A program made the position numbers and the translations under genes. Positions 35,144 to 46,900 of a DNA stretch of 64,000 bases are shown here, one piece after another (the stretch's first letter is position 1; each line of letters begins with the position of its first letter). The notes beneath the pieces are model-generated. The model saw only the letters and a program-made list of their open reading frames with translations, had not been told where the DNA came from and made no database searches. The stretch comes from Spizellomyces sp. 'palustris' (taxonomy: Eukaryota; Chytridiomycota; Chytridiomycetes; Spizellomycetales; Spizellomycetaceae). The stretch spans positions 107,788-171,787 of the forward strand of contig QEAR01000042.1 of NCBI GenBank assembly GCA_006535965.1, given 5' to 3'.

Positions 35144-35279
35144 CAATAAATGCGCGCTAACAAACATGTGAATTCACTCGTGTCAATTTGTTACTCATTC
35201 TTCTTCTTCTTCACACACACACGGCTTTTTCTTCTTCACTCTTCTCGCTTTACACGCACACACACACACACACACACAC
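34950..35279. repeat. Microsatellites flanking a 128-base assembly gap
   Basis: GA repeats run into a gap of N at 34972-35099. After it come a C run (35111-35121), CT repeats to about 35143, and CA repeats near 35211-35221 and 35256-35279. The gap probably hides more of the same repeat. Confidence 0.9.
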
Positions 35280-36261
35280 CTCTTTTTTCCCTCTCTCTCT
35301 CTCGGCCTTTTTACTAGACTCAAGGAACTGTCAAATACAAGTGAGTTTGACCTTTTTAGTTTGTGTGTAGTGTGTGTAGTGTGTGTGTGGGGGACTGTCG
35401 TCCATCTGTTCGTTTGTCATTGGTTGTTGACACACACACACTGCATAGAGACAGAGTGTCCTGCAGTTGGCTATTATCTAGTGTATTATCACAATGTGCT
35501 TGGCTCCACCGCGTGGAATTCTCGTTTTTCCGATCGCACCGAGATTTGGGCGAGTTTTTTCCACGCGTCCGCCTTATTCCGTGTTTTTGGTCTATTGACA
35601 ACATCGGAACAAACGTCTTTTTGTTGCCACGGATCGGCAAAGGGTTACAAAAAGAATCACACTTTTTGGATGGAAATATACGGGGAAAGGCCGTGGCTCG
35701 TTGCCTTTTGCTGAGGGGATGTTGGGGGAGGGAAGATAAAAAAAAAGGAAAACGACAAGAAGGGTCTCTCCACGTTAAAAAAGCCCCCCCAAAGGAAACA
35801 CTTTTTGGTCTTTGGCGCGCGCCTCGCTGCTCTGGCTAGCCGAAACCCCATCAGCCCTCCTTGACCACAAAAGGATAATAACAACACTCACACTTCATAG
35901 TGTCAAAAGGAACTAACCTTTTTGACACTTTAGATTCTTTTTTACTTGCTTCTTGGTTTTTCACCCGGCGTTTCTTTGCAAGACAAAAAAACACGCCGTT
36001 TGATGAGCATCATCAGTGTGTGGTGTGTGCTGTTTTGACTAGAGGTCTCTTCTCGTGCGCGCGCGCAAAACTGTTCCCCCACACCACCCGAAAGAGCAAA
36101 CAGCAACTTGAAAGCTCCCCCCGGGCAAACCTACACAAAACACACAAGAACAACGGTCATCCCCTTGATTACCGACAGGGTAATAAACGATATACTTTTA
36201 AACAGTTCCGTTTCGAGCTTTTGTGGTGTGTGTGTTTTGGTTACACTACAAGAACGTGTCA
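35280..36261. other. Upstream region / 5' UTR of the RRM gene
   Basis: Pyrimidine-rich sequence with no supported gene. Probably promoter and leader of the following gene. Confidence 0.4.
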
Positions 36262-38565
36262 ATGGCTTCCGCCGAATCTGAACATGCTCCTGGCGTCAAC
36301 CCCAATAACACGAGTACATCAGCGATAGGAATTCCTACTCCCACGTCTCCTTCGTCCACACCAACGTTAAAGCACATGGATCTTCCGACAGGTGGCGCAT
36401 CGCCCCCGGCGACTCCTTTGGAAGGTGCGCGGAGTGATCCAACCACGCAAGACGAGTCGCCGGTGCCCTCTTACCCGACAACGACCGCGGCGTCGGCAGG
36501 TGCACAACGCGGTGGCAAGGCGTCCATGCTGCCGCAACAACTACAGCAGCAGCAGCAGCAGCATTCCCACCCATACCAGCAACCGCCGCAGCATCAGCAA
36601 CAACCCCCAGCACCACCACCACCACCACCACCACAAGTCGTACCCATGCATGGGTATTACCAAATGGGAGTACCCGGGACCGGGGTCTCGCCCCAGGCAA
36701 GGTACTATGCGGATCCATCCATGATGCAACATCCCGTGGCGGCCATGCCAGGTGGAATGGCTCCCATCCCGATTTATTACGACGGTACAAGTGCATCACC
36801 CGAGATGGTGGCCAATGCCGCGCAATATGCGTACTACGCTCAAATGTCGCATATACCTGCTGGCTACTATTATGAATATCCCGTAGAGTATTGGAATCAG
36901 CAGTCCAGTGCTTTGGCAGCTGTTAATGTGTCCACGGACCAAGAGCCTTCGGGTGAATCGACACCGACAACGGCACCGACCAGTCCCACCGGGGAACATG
37001 GAACGCCAGAGGTCGTGTACTCTCCGACAGCCGTCTTTTATCAACCGCCCATTGTCACGCCTTACATGGGACACCCGCCTCCACCTCCGTTTTCACCCAC
37101 GCCGTCCTTGGGCTCGGATGGCAGCGGAACCTTTCTTCCACACACCCCACCCGCGGCCACTGTCCCTCAACATTCTCCGTACCGTCCCATTCCAGTAGGC
37201 GTCCTCTCCTCTCCCACGCCACAACAGTACCTTCCACCCCACATGCCACAACATGTCCACAGCCCGCACGGGTACTCTTCTACTCCGAGCCGTCCTAGGC
37301 GGACCAGCGAGACGAGTTTTGGGTCCTCGGGATCGAGCACTGGCTTGGGATTGGGAATGCGACCTCCTATGCCTCCGATGCAAATGGGGATGCAAATGCC
37401 CGTATCGCCTCAGCAGCATCATCACCATCACCATCATGGTCATCATGCGATGGGAATGCATCGTCGGGTACCTGGATCGTTTCCGACAAATACAAATGTG
37501 TACATACGGAACCTGCCGAGCAATATGTCGGACGAAATGTTGTATAATATGTGCAGAGCGTGAGTCTTGTTGGGTGTCTTTTATTGTTATTTTTATTATT
37601 AATGTGATTTACAGCTTTGGAAACATTGTGTCTTCAAAGAGTATCATAGATCGAACGACGCAGCAGTGTCGCGGGTACGGGTTTGTCATGTACGAGACGG
37701 ACTGGCAGGCACGGGCTGCTATTGAAGGCATTGCACGTCTTGGTTACGCGGCGTCGTTTGCGAGGGTTGGTGTCAAAGGGGAGAGTGTGAGTTTGGTTGG
37801 ACCTTGGGCGTATTATTACTTTTTTGTTGTAAAGGTTGTATTGATTTTTTGATTTTGTTTCTTGTTTTGTGTTTCTTATAGGAGCCGCCTAATATGCGTT
37901 TACGAATGCAGCAGCCTCTGCCGTCTCCTCTACAAGGACAACAACAGCTGCTGCACCACCAGCTATCGCAGCAACACCTCGTCCAAGTCCCAAACAATAA
38001 CCACAATGTCTATTTTTCAAATTTGCCAGCCGACATGACCGAGCAGGTAAAAAAAACCTTTCCAGCAAAATGTTGTACTTTTGAATCCACCATTAACGGC
38101 ATTTTACATACATAGGGGATGATGGACCTCTTTTCCCCCTTCCAAGTCCTTTCCACCAAAATCCTCACCGACGCCGCAACAGGCACGTCTCGCCGCGTCG
38201 GATTCGCCCGTTTCCCAACCCACACCCAAGCCGCCACCGTCATCACCCAATTCAACGACACGACCCTCCCCAACTCGGACGCTCCCCTCATTGTCCGATG
38301 GGCGGACCCAAAGATTCAGTCGTATGTACCGATGCGGTTCAAAAATGTTGTGAGGAGGGGACGGGTGTATCGGATGGGCTATGTCAAGGACCAGTCGATG
38401 CCGAGGTTGTCGAGTACAGAGTGGCCGCCTTTGCAGCCGCAGGAAGAGGATTTGGAGCGGTTGTCGCAGATGGTCAAGGATACGTTGGGGGTTGGGGGAG
38501 ATTCGGAGGAGGAACAAGTCAAGGTGGAGGACGAGGAGGCTGAGGCGGAAGAGAGGGAGGGGTAA
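36262..38565 (+). CDS. RBMS/MSSP-like RNA-binding protein with two RRMs
   Basis: Four exons with introns 37560-37614, 37787-37881 and 38047-38115, all in phase. The ~410-residue N-terminal part is low-complexity: Pro/Ser/Thr-rich with polyGln (near 36540), His and Pro runs, and Tyr-rich patches. RRM1 starts at TNVYIRNLPSNMSDE; RNP1 reads CRGYGFVMYE, with the C-terminal RLGYAASFAR typical of RBMS1-3. A Gln-rich linker follows, then RRM2: NVYFSNLP (RNP2) and RRVGFARFP (RNP1). The tail is acidic (EEEQVKVEDEEAEAEE). Such proteins bind AU-rich single-stranded RNA; post-transcriptional control is likely but targets are unknown. The disordered N-terminus would suit condensate formation (inference). 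The ATG at 36262 is preferred over the in-frame upstream ATG at 36223, which lies in sequence that looks untranslated. Confidence 0.87.
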
Positions 38566-41562
38566 TGGGGTTTTTTTGGGGGCGGGAAAGGCTGGTGCGA
38601 TTTGTTTTATGTTTTTTGTTTTTTTCCTCGGATGTGGAGTGCGTTGATTTTGGTGGGAGAGTTTAGTCTTGTTCAAACGTTTTTTTTTTTTTTTTGTTGT
38701 TTTTTGTTTGAAAGGTTGAGGGGGTTAGGATTAGGTTCTGCATCTTGAGGAAAATGAATACCCTGTTTTGTTTGTTGCGTTTTTTTGTTGTTTAGAGAGG
38801 GGGGTTGGGTTGAACTAGTGATGCGTGATGCGGTGTGTCGTTGTGTTGGAGGTTTGGAGATTAAAAAACTGTTTCCAATGTGTGTTTGTCTTTTTGAAAT
38901 GTGTGTGGTTGTTACTTTTACCACATTTGGTTTTGGGTATTGTGGTATGGTATTCTTTTATGGTTTTTTCAGATTTTGAACAAGAAGGCCAATTGTGGAG
39001 TTTTGCTTCACGAGTTTGATATACCAGTTACACCCCACCTTGCAAGAACTTACGAATGGTAGGCCCTACTTGGTCTTTCAAGTCGCCGAGCACGTTTGTT
39101 TGGCTAGCCGCTGGGACGGCTGCAGGATCGACATGGTACCGTTAATCACCCTTTTAAGTAAGTTTTAATGCAAGTAACTGAGATGGAATCGCCAAGAAGT
39201 GTACCATAGGAGTAGGACAACAGTCCATAACGTCACCTGCGTTTGCTCAGTGTCACATTCGTAACCCGTCCAAAACTATATGGATAATTCATGTTTTTTT
39301 TTTGTTTTTTTTGGGCGGGCTGTGATGGGTGAGATTTGCATTGTGGGTTCGTTTTGGGTACAAGGTGGGAAAGTGTGTTTGATTGGTAAATGGATTGGTA
39401 AAGGTGAATCGATTGGTTGGAAAATTGTAGAGTACATGTAATATTGGAATACTCTCTCTCTCTCTTTCTGTGTGTGTGTGTGTTTTTTTTATTGTTTCTG
39501 GTTTCGTTTGTCTTTAGAGTGGGAAATGGTTGTCGTGCACTGACACGACATTTTAGAGAGCTGACATGGGCGAAAATACATAACACAGTTTGCCCTTCTC
39601 ATAATCTACCTCATCTGATTATGGCCCTGTCCCTTACGAATCGCATCAACCCGAACGGTGGTTTTTCCCGCTAGATGTATTTGGAATTGGGCATTGTTCA
39701 GTACTCGTAACTACATACAGAACCCTTTTGTTGTTTTTTTTGGAAATGTAAAGTTTGATCGTTGGTATTTCTTTTTTTTTGTATACCTCTGGGTATATTT
39801 TATCGTGATGGATATCGTCATCTCTCAATTGGGGTCAAGTCGTTCATCGTATTCAAAAGTTGGTCAGTAAGCGCATCATCGTCGTTTGAGAAACCCTGTT
39901 GTGTTGTGGCATGGCATGCTCATGGGAGATGCAGTTTTGTTTTTTTTCTTCATAATATACCTCAACTACCATGTTCTGAACCTGCAGTTGGTTGATAACA
40001 AAGCACTCTTGTTTCGGACAAGGTTTTGTTGCGCCGAAATTGACCTGCTTACGTGAATACCCAAGCCTTACTGCCACGTGTGATTTCAGCCCCTCCCAAC
40101 TTTGGCGTTCTGTGCCACGGTTCAAAAGTCAATCTGGAATTGTGCACCTCCGTTCCTTCCGTATTGCCCCGTATTGTTTTGGGAATTCTTTTGATGGAAG
40201 GGATTCGAAAGTCAACCCCCGCCTGGATAACATAAGCCACAACTAGACCCTTGCCAAGAGGGGGGCAATCTTTTGCAATCTTGATGCATATTGGATTTGC
40301 ATATTGGGTTGCGTGCTATTGAGTCGTATCGCCCTAACCCTATTCATGTGTGTTGCTTTAGAAAAAAAAAAGGTAATGGACAAAGTTAAAAAAAGTTCAT
40401 TGCTAGAATGGCGGAATGGCGGAAAATGGAAACTGGTTGGGTCTACTATTGATAGTGAAAAAGTGGACAATCTTTTTCCTTCCTTGAAAACAACAAGGTT
40501 CCAAAGTATTGCGGCTTTGAAATGAACATGTTAAAAAGCCCCCAACAGTAGCACGCGGGATTTGTCTCATCGTTAACATTACCGCATTATTGCTGATGAT
40601 GCACACTAACCCAATTCCAAAAGAAAAAAAGCCCCCCAACGCTGTTCTGCCGGAGGGCTGCAACTGCACAGCCGACCGTTCAACCTTTTAAAAATAAAGC
40701 CACTACCGATCGTTTGGGGCGAGTTTCACTTGCGCATGGCTAAAAAAAAAGAAACCAATCGCCTTGTGTTGTAAAAGAGCGATATCAAACAAACGCTAGT
40801 CAATCATAAACTTTATCATTTAAAAAAATGGAGAAACAAAAGAACCAATTCAATCGAGGGATTCTAGACCCTGAGGGGGGGAGGTGTTCCTAATTTAAAA
40901 ATGCGGCCAATTCATTTCGTTTCAAACAAATGTTAATATTAACAAGGGTTCAACATTATGGAATACCGGCGTTTCATGTTAATGAAACACGCTACTCATT
41001 GGAACAAGTGGCCATTTTTCTACGAGGAGGGGAGGACAAGCCGTGAGCCGCATGAACATATGTGTTTCAGATTCAAAAACGGTCATTAGGGTTTCATTTG
41101 CAACTATTGGATTTCCTTTTTTGCTTCTAGTGTCATTTATTATCATGTTATTACCTTTTTGCAACTTGCAACTTGCAATACGTTCAAGACAGATGGGGCC
41201 AGTGGGTCACTCCCACTTTAGCGGTCTTTTTCCCCCATGCTTTTTGCCCTCTTTCTCTATTACCTTTTTTTTTGGTTCGTTTTTTACCCGCCGTGGCCGT
41301 TCAGGCTTGGTGGTTTTTACAAAAGGTAAAAAAGGGGAGGGCCAGCTTGCCAAGAACCTCTCGTATTTCTTGATCCCGTCAACCTATCTTCCCTCTCACT
41401 CTCTCGTCTTGAAAGTTCGATTTTGTACATTCCGTTTTTTTGTTAGACGCATATAGACTTTTTCCCTCTCCCAAGTTTTTTTTTGTCAGCTGGTTTTGAC
41501 AAAAAAACGCTTATCCTCTTTTCAACTCACTCTTCCTATCACACACACATCCGTCTCAAACG
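38566..41562. other. 3 kb gene-poor spacer with decayed gene fragments
   Basis: T-rich and GT-rich sequence with no intact gene. It contains a recognisable relic of a Git1-like gene (39598-39705, listed separately). A short coding-like stretch on the minus strand at about 39028-39141 is closed by stops on both sides. The last few hundred bases are the ferritin-like gene promoter. Confidence 0.5.
39598..39705 (-). pseudogene. Decayed 3' end of a Git1-like transporter gene
   Basis: About 105 bp align base for base with the terminal coding segment of the intact transporter at 46925-47030, with frequent substitutions and small indels. Shared words include GTTGATGCG, GGGACAG, GCCATA and a CATCTAG/CATATCTAG stretch. 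Its frame is interrupted by a stop. The rest of the gene is not visible nearby, so this is a truncated relic rather than a second gene. Confidence 0.65.
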
Positions 41563-43043
41563 ATGCGTATAAGTCTCTTTGTTTTGGCTACGGCCGTCAC
41601 AACCGCCCTTGCCCGGCCCCTCAACAACGGTGCCATCGAGCGCCGTCAGATCCTCCAACCATCTGAATCTCCCTCTCCTGGATCCGTTGTTATTACGTCC
41701 AATGAAGGTGCGACTCCCTCTTCCAGTAGTCCGGTTACGGCTCAGGCACAGCCGACTGCTCCCGCTGGCGGGATAGAGGTCATTTCCGTTAGCGGAAACA
41801 ATGGAGGCAATAGTGGGGTTAACAATGAAAACACTGGCAAAAACGGTAACAACGGCAATAACGGTAACAACGGAAACAATGGAAACAGCACAGAGAACGG
41901 TAACAATGGAAATAACGGCAATAACGGAAACAACGGTAACAACGGTAACAAGGGCAATAACGGTAACAACGGTAACAAGGGCAATAACGGAAACAATCCC
42001 ATGCCCGGAACAGCACCTGGTCCATCTGGTCAGCAACAGCCCAACGCTGGTGACTTGTTTGTCCTCAACTTTGCCTTGACCTTGGAGCACCTCGAATCTG
42101 CCTTTTACGAGTAAGTCTAGGATTTTGGTAATTTTGATGCGAGTTCCAAGCAAGTAACAAAATATTCCCCATTAATAGTGAGGCCCTCCGAAAGTTTTCC
42201 TCGGATGACTTCCGACGTGCCGGGTTGGATCCCAACCTCCGCACCCAGATGCAAGTTATCCAATCTCACGAAGCCACTCACGTCGATGTTCTCACATCTG
42301 TGATTGAGTCGACGTTTGGCCGGGGCCAGGCTGTGCCGCCCTGCCAGTACCAGTTCCCTCTGAACAACATCCAGACCTTTATTGCTGTTGCGGCGGCTTT
42401 GGAAAGGACAGGTGTCAGTGCCTACGACGGTGCCATCAAGTTTATCAACGCGGATACAATCAAGACGGCTGGTGCGGCCATTGCAACGATTGAAGGTCGC
42501 CACGCATCCCTCCTCAACGTGCTCAACACTCAAAATGTTAACGTCAACGGCAGGCGGGTCCTTGCCAACGTCAACCCCATTCCATCACCCTTTGACACTC
42601 CTCTCGGTTTCACTCCCGTCCTCTCCATTGCGGCTCCATTTATCCGATCCTGCCCGTTCGCGCTCCCTGTTCAGCCTTTCCCGAGTCTAACCCTCTCGCG
42701 CAACATTGGTAACCTCCGCGACAATGTAGGACTCGTCTTCACGGCAACTCTCAACCAAGATGATTTGAACAACAACAACAACAACAACAACCGCGCGCTG
42801 CACTGCGCCACACTCTTTGGCTTGTCCCAGAAGCGTACGCCTGTCACCATTTCCCGCGATTCCAGAACCAATGGTCTCTTGGCGGATTGTGAAATCCCGG
42901 TCGAGGCACAAGGATTTGAAGAATTGTTGGTGTTTGTCGTCAACCAGGACCAGGATGTATCGTTGGACAATGACCGACATGTGGTTGCTGGACCAGCAGT
43001 ATTCCAAGTCTTGGAAGAGACGTTGGTACGAGTCAGAAACTAG
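41563..43043 (+). CDS. Secreted ferritin-like (Rds1-type) protein with Asn-Gly repeat
   Basis: Two exons (41563-42110, 42179-43043). A signal peptide (MRISLFVLATAVTTALA) is followed by a Ser/Pro-rich stretch, then about 60 residues of NGNNGN-type repeat with occasional Lys (about residues 82-145). Next is a ferritin-like domain (PF13668 type): FALTLEHLESAFY with Glu ligand candidates, KFSSDDF, HEATHVDVL, AALERTGVSAYDGA and IEGRHASLL, giving the expected E/H positions on four helices. A ~140-residue C-terminal beta-type extension ends in VFQVLEETLVRVRN. Fungal relatives such as S. pombe Rds1 respond to stress and nutrient change; a metal-binding role is inferred. The Asn-rich repeat is encoded by an AACGGT-like hexamer array (41806-41998) and may be prone to length change. 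Confidence 0.83.
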
Positions 43044-45853
43044 GCGAGCCCCCCAGTATTACGTTTCTTGTAAAGAGTCCGGTTGTAGAGCAGATAAGAG
43101 TGATGTTTTTGTGAACCTTTTCTGTACATGGGCGGGCGGCTAGGTTGGTGATCGCCGGCTCACACAGAGCCGGCGTCAAGTAGGGTTGGAGAGGGTGAAA
43201 AAATGAAAGTATATAGAAGTACGAAAAGGTGGGCAAACCGATCAAAGATAAACAGAAAGAAATTGAGTGGAACTTTTTTCACCAAACCAAAAAACATGGC
43301 AAAGCTCGGAAGGCATCCAGTATATAAAATGTAAATCTTGTGTGTTTTTGAAAATAATCGTCTTGCACTTTTATTTGTTGTCTTGTTTTTTTTTTGTTTC
43401 TTTTTTTGTTTCTTGACTTTGGTTGCAAACATACGCAAAGCCTACTGCCTTTGGCCAGAGACTCTGACTCTCCAGAAAAAGTTAATGTATGAGCTGTACG
43501 ATGAAAATAATACTCGTTGCAGTCAGAGGAAGGTTCCAGTTTTAGAAGGATTCTTTTGCGTATTTCATTCCCTAACCTTTTGGGTATTCTAGATGCCATC
43601 TGCTGTAGTAAAACGCTGTTTTCATGAAAACATTCGAGAAACATGTGTTGGCACGGGCAGCACCACTGGGGATACGACCTCGTCTAATTACTTGGCAAGG
43701 AGAGAATACAGACCTAAACACAAAAACTTGGCGGGAGAAGCAGGTGGTACGTTCCGGAGGAGACTGCTCTGCCATTTGGATGAGCACCTGATTACACACA
43801 CTTGAAACTCTCAAATGATAAACTACCGACACTTCCATTGACCACCAGCGGACCAGGTAAAACACATTAGGGAGGGAGCAGTGCCAAACGCAAAAGAAAA
43901 TTCGAATAGGGGGAACGCACCAACCCCCCACACTCTCCACTGATGGCCAAAAGCACTGAAAACAACCTTGTTGGGTTGGACGTTTGATTTCTGTAAAGTG
44001 GGTTCGACCGGACGTTTGCAATCCTCCTGTGCGACGTTCTAATACGGCCCCCCAGCGTAGTTCACAAAAAACAGGATTTTTTAAAACCCGCTTCAAATCT
44101 TTAATGATCTTTGTAACGATGCTCATATGATACAATATGTTATCTGCTATGTTGTGTTCCACTGGCACTACCTATAGCAGAAGGAAATGTCCCCTGGAGC
44201 CTTCCTGCCACCGAAAAGTTGGCAGTTTGCATATCGGTGCATGGTCATCGCTAGCTCCTAATCCCCTTTTTGTCCTTCCGCTTTTATACTGATTGTTCAG
44301 TTGCAGAGGCTACTACCTATTTCGCTAGCCGTGTCTTGCATGGGGCTAAACTCTGTCCCATCTTTTGTAACGTTTGCTAAAATCGAATAATAAAACGTTC
44401 AACAAGTGGCATCCACCAAAGACCGACAGGACAAGACTGCATGCATCGGACACACCAGTGGACCAAAACGTCATGGAAACAAACAGGAGATAATAGATAT
44501 TCAGATTCGATGGTCGAATCACCCGATAGGTGACTACAACCTAAAATCGGAAAGGTGATACAGTCCCCCAGCGAATATCAACTAGGGAGCAGCTAGACTT
44601 GTGTGGCAGAGCGCTCCAACGAAAACATCAACACACAGCACGTACCTGCGACCTCTTCATGAGTGGTTCTGCTGGTTGCCCTCCGCTAAAATAATATGCA
44701 ACGCACCCGTTGCACATCCATCAACTGGCCACACGTTTCAATGCAGCAAAGGATCATGACAAATTACTCATAGTTGGACATCCGCGGTAAGATTCCTGTA
44801 ATGACTAAAGTGCGACTTTAAGATTTCATTTTCCTTTATCCAAATCTGTTGCATTGGTTGGTGAAGCGCGAGGCGACCAGATTCTCCAACACGAGATGGG
44901 TTTTCAATCGTCTAAACGTGTGTACTGTACTGTTACATTGCCTTACTGTGCCCGAGATCATCGCCAAGTGGGGTTTGGTGAAGTTTTTACAATGTCTCAG
45001 GTTTTCTTGCAAGCCATGGATACTTGTATAGCGGTTGTGCAGCTGCGATTTTGCGGGCTTAAAGTTTATCAAATTGTGTTATGTGTGATGAGGATCTTAG
45101 TATAGTAGTAGCCACAAATCTCTATGGATGATGCCCCAAACCCGGAATACGTTGATCACGATCTAACCGTACATGTGCCAACGAGTGAACGATGGGTTCA
45201 ACTATGACGATACTTGGATCAAGTTTGATGTAAAGGATGTAATTCTAGAATTTCTTGACATGCACAGTGAGTGGCATATCGAACCCTATGGTGCCATCCA
45301 GTTTCACTGGTCCCACTGCAACGCGGAAAGCTCACTCACGAAGGAACGCTTACACAAATGTGGTTTCGGCATAGCCATATGGTGCTTTTGAGCAGGGAGG
45401 CGCGATGTGGTCACTCCCGATAAGGACTTGAACAATGTGTGCACATTCAGATGGGTTAGTGGAGCCTTGTGTGGACTTTTTAGAAACTTTCGTGTCGACT
45501 GGGTACATTTGGTTACGCTGGACTTGCAATCCCATGAGGTTTCTACTGTTCTAAATGTTATCCTCTGGTTGGATTGAAGCTATGGCCTCCTTCTGAATCG
45601 ACAACATGTGAAGTCTAGGGTCTTCCTTCAAACAGAATCACAACCTCCTTTGGAGAGCTACCAATATTTGGACTAGCCACTGATGCATTTGTACCAACAA
45701 GTCACAAGCGACTCGGAGACCTGTATGGTAGGATAGAGTTTACCGTTCTTGACATAAATAAAATCGCTTTTTGCTTTGAAACGGACTTTTTTACTTTCTC
45801 TCTCATATGTATTCTCCAGGTACACTCTCAAGTTCAGTTCGCAAATCTCTCCC
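43044..45853. other. 2.8 kb spacer without a supported gene
   Basis: Only short unconserved frames. A 70-codon open stretch near 45190-45391 (NYDDTWIKFDVKDV) has coding-like composition but no family match and no flanking exons, so I do not call it. Confidence 0.4.
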
Positions 45854-46672
45854 ATGAGCATCGTTCTCGCAAGTCTCTCTGCGGTCGCCATCGCGGAAAG
45901 CGTCTTTTTCCTCTTCCGATTTGTCGAACGAGGCAGGCTCTCTGTCAGCCGAAAGATATTCATCATCTCCCATTGCTTATCCCACATCCTCCAACGCATT
46001 ACCATGATGTTCTACTTTGACGCAACCATTAGCCGAGACTGTCTAGCCCTGGCCATCATCGGGAACGTGTTTGGTCTAGTGCTTTTCCGATTCACGCTAC
46101 TTGCCTTGCTCGGCATCCTATGCATGACCTTGATGAAGTATAGTTTGATGTCAAAAGTCATATGCGGTTTATCCGGCGTGACTTTCCTCGGCCATATTGG
46201 TGTGCTCCTCTTCAACACATTGGCGGCGCCCATCCTCGATGCAGCCGTATGTATTCAAGGTCTGCACCAACCGCTCATCGCGGCTTGCAACATCCTCTTC
46301 TTGACCTCATTCCTCCTTGTCGCGGTGCCCATTATTTTTATCCTCCAATCCCATCTTCGCGGTGATACGGCAGGAATGAGCAAAGACATTTTGCTGGTCT
46401 ACCGACGTCAGTTACTTTTTATGGCGCTGTTCACCGCGGTGTCGACTGGATTCGTTATTGCTCAGTTCCTTGTTACTGAATGGTCGTGGTTGATGTTCAC
46501 GTTCATTATGCACGATATTGTGTGGAATGGTGGCTTGGTTATGTGGTTAATGCCACATGAAGAGCATAACCAGACATCGTCGATAGGGTCAAGTGGTCAA
46601 AAGGGTGAAAGACTGTCGAGTACAAGGCGATCGGGGAAGCTGACGAGCGTGGATTTTAATTCATATGCATGA
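45854..46672 (+). CDS. Seven-transmembrane protein of unknown family
   Basis: Single-exon ORF of 272 residues from the first in-frame ATG (45854). Seven hydrophobic segments are seen: SIVLASLSAVAIAESVFFLF; IFIISHCLSHILQR; LAIIGNVFGLVLFRFTLLAL; KVICGLSGVTFLGHIGVLLF; LIAACNILFLTSFLLVAVPI; LLFMALFTAVSTGFVIAQFL; and WLMFTFIMHDIVWNGGLVMW. The short N-terminus, Arg-rich second loop and Ser/Arg-rich ~35-residue C-terminal tail are compatible with a G-protein-coupled-receptor topology. However, no DRY, NPxxY or other family motif is evident. It could equally be a lineage-specific membrane protein. Nothing in the neighbourhood suggests a ligand. Confidence 0.6.
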   Translation: MSIVLASLSAVAIAESVFFLFRFVERGRLSVSRKIFIISHCLSHILQRITMMFYFDATISRDCLALAIIGNVFGLVLFRFTLLALLGILCMTLMKYSLMSKVICGLSGVTFLGHIGVLLFNTLAAPILDAAVCIQGLHQPLIAACNILFLTSFLLVAVPIIFILQSHLRGDTAGMSKDILLVYRRQLLFMALFTAVSTGFVIAQFLVTEWSWLMFTFIMHDIVWNGGLVMWLMPHEEHNQTSSIGSSGQKGERLSSTRRSGKLTSVDFNSYA

Positions 46673-46900
46673 GATTGATATGAAGATATGGAATGGAGGG
46701 GATTTTCGTTTAATGGGCTAGTTTTTGATAGCATACGACTATTTTTCTGTATATGGTTCAAATACAAAACATACAACCGAAAAGCCCAGTTTAATAGTTC
46801 TTTATTTACATGTAATGGGTTCTAAAGGCATAGGCTATTCATACGGGCGAATATGTAAGTTTGTGCGATTCCCCATTCACCTACAACACTAATCTAGGTT

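Noticed and set aside
38705-38740. GGTTAGGATTAGG, telomere-like
   Set aside because: Only degenerate units in a T/G-rich tract; not distinguishable from composition.
41742-42002. Minus-strand Leu/Pro repeat frame
   Set aside because: Antisense shadow of the Asn-Gly repeat in the ferritin-like gene.
43572-44168. 198-codon open frame on the minus strand
   Set aside because: Rich in Cys, Trp and Phe without any domain pattern; typical of chance openness in a spacer.
45173-45391. 72-codon plus-strand frame (NYDDTWIKFDVKDV)
   Set aside because: Coding-like composition but isolated, with no family and no splice partners. Mentioned only in the spacer note.
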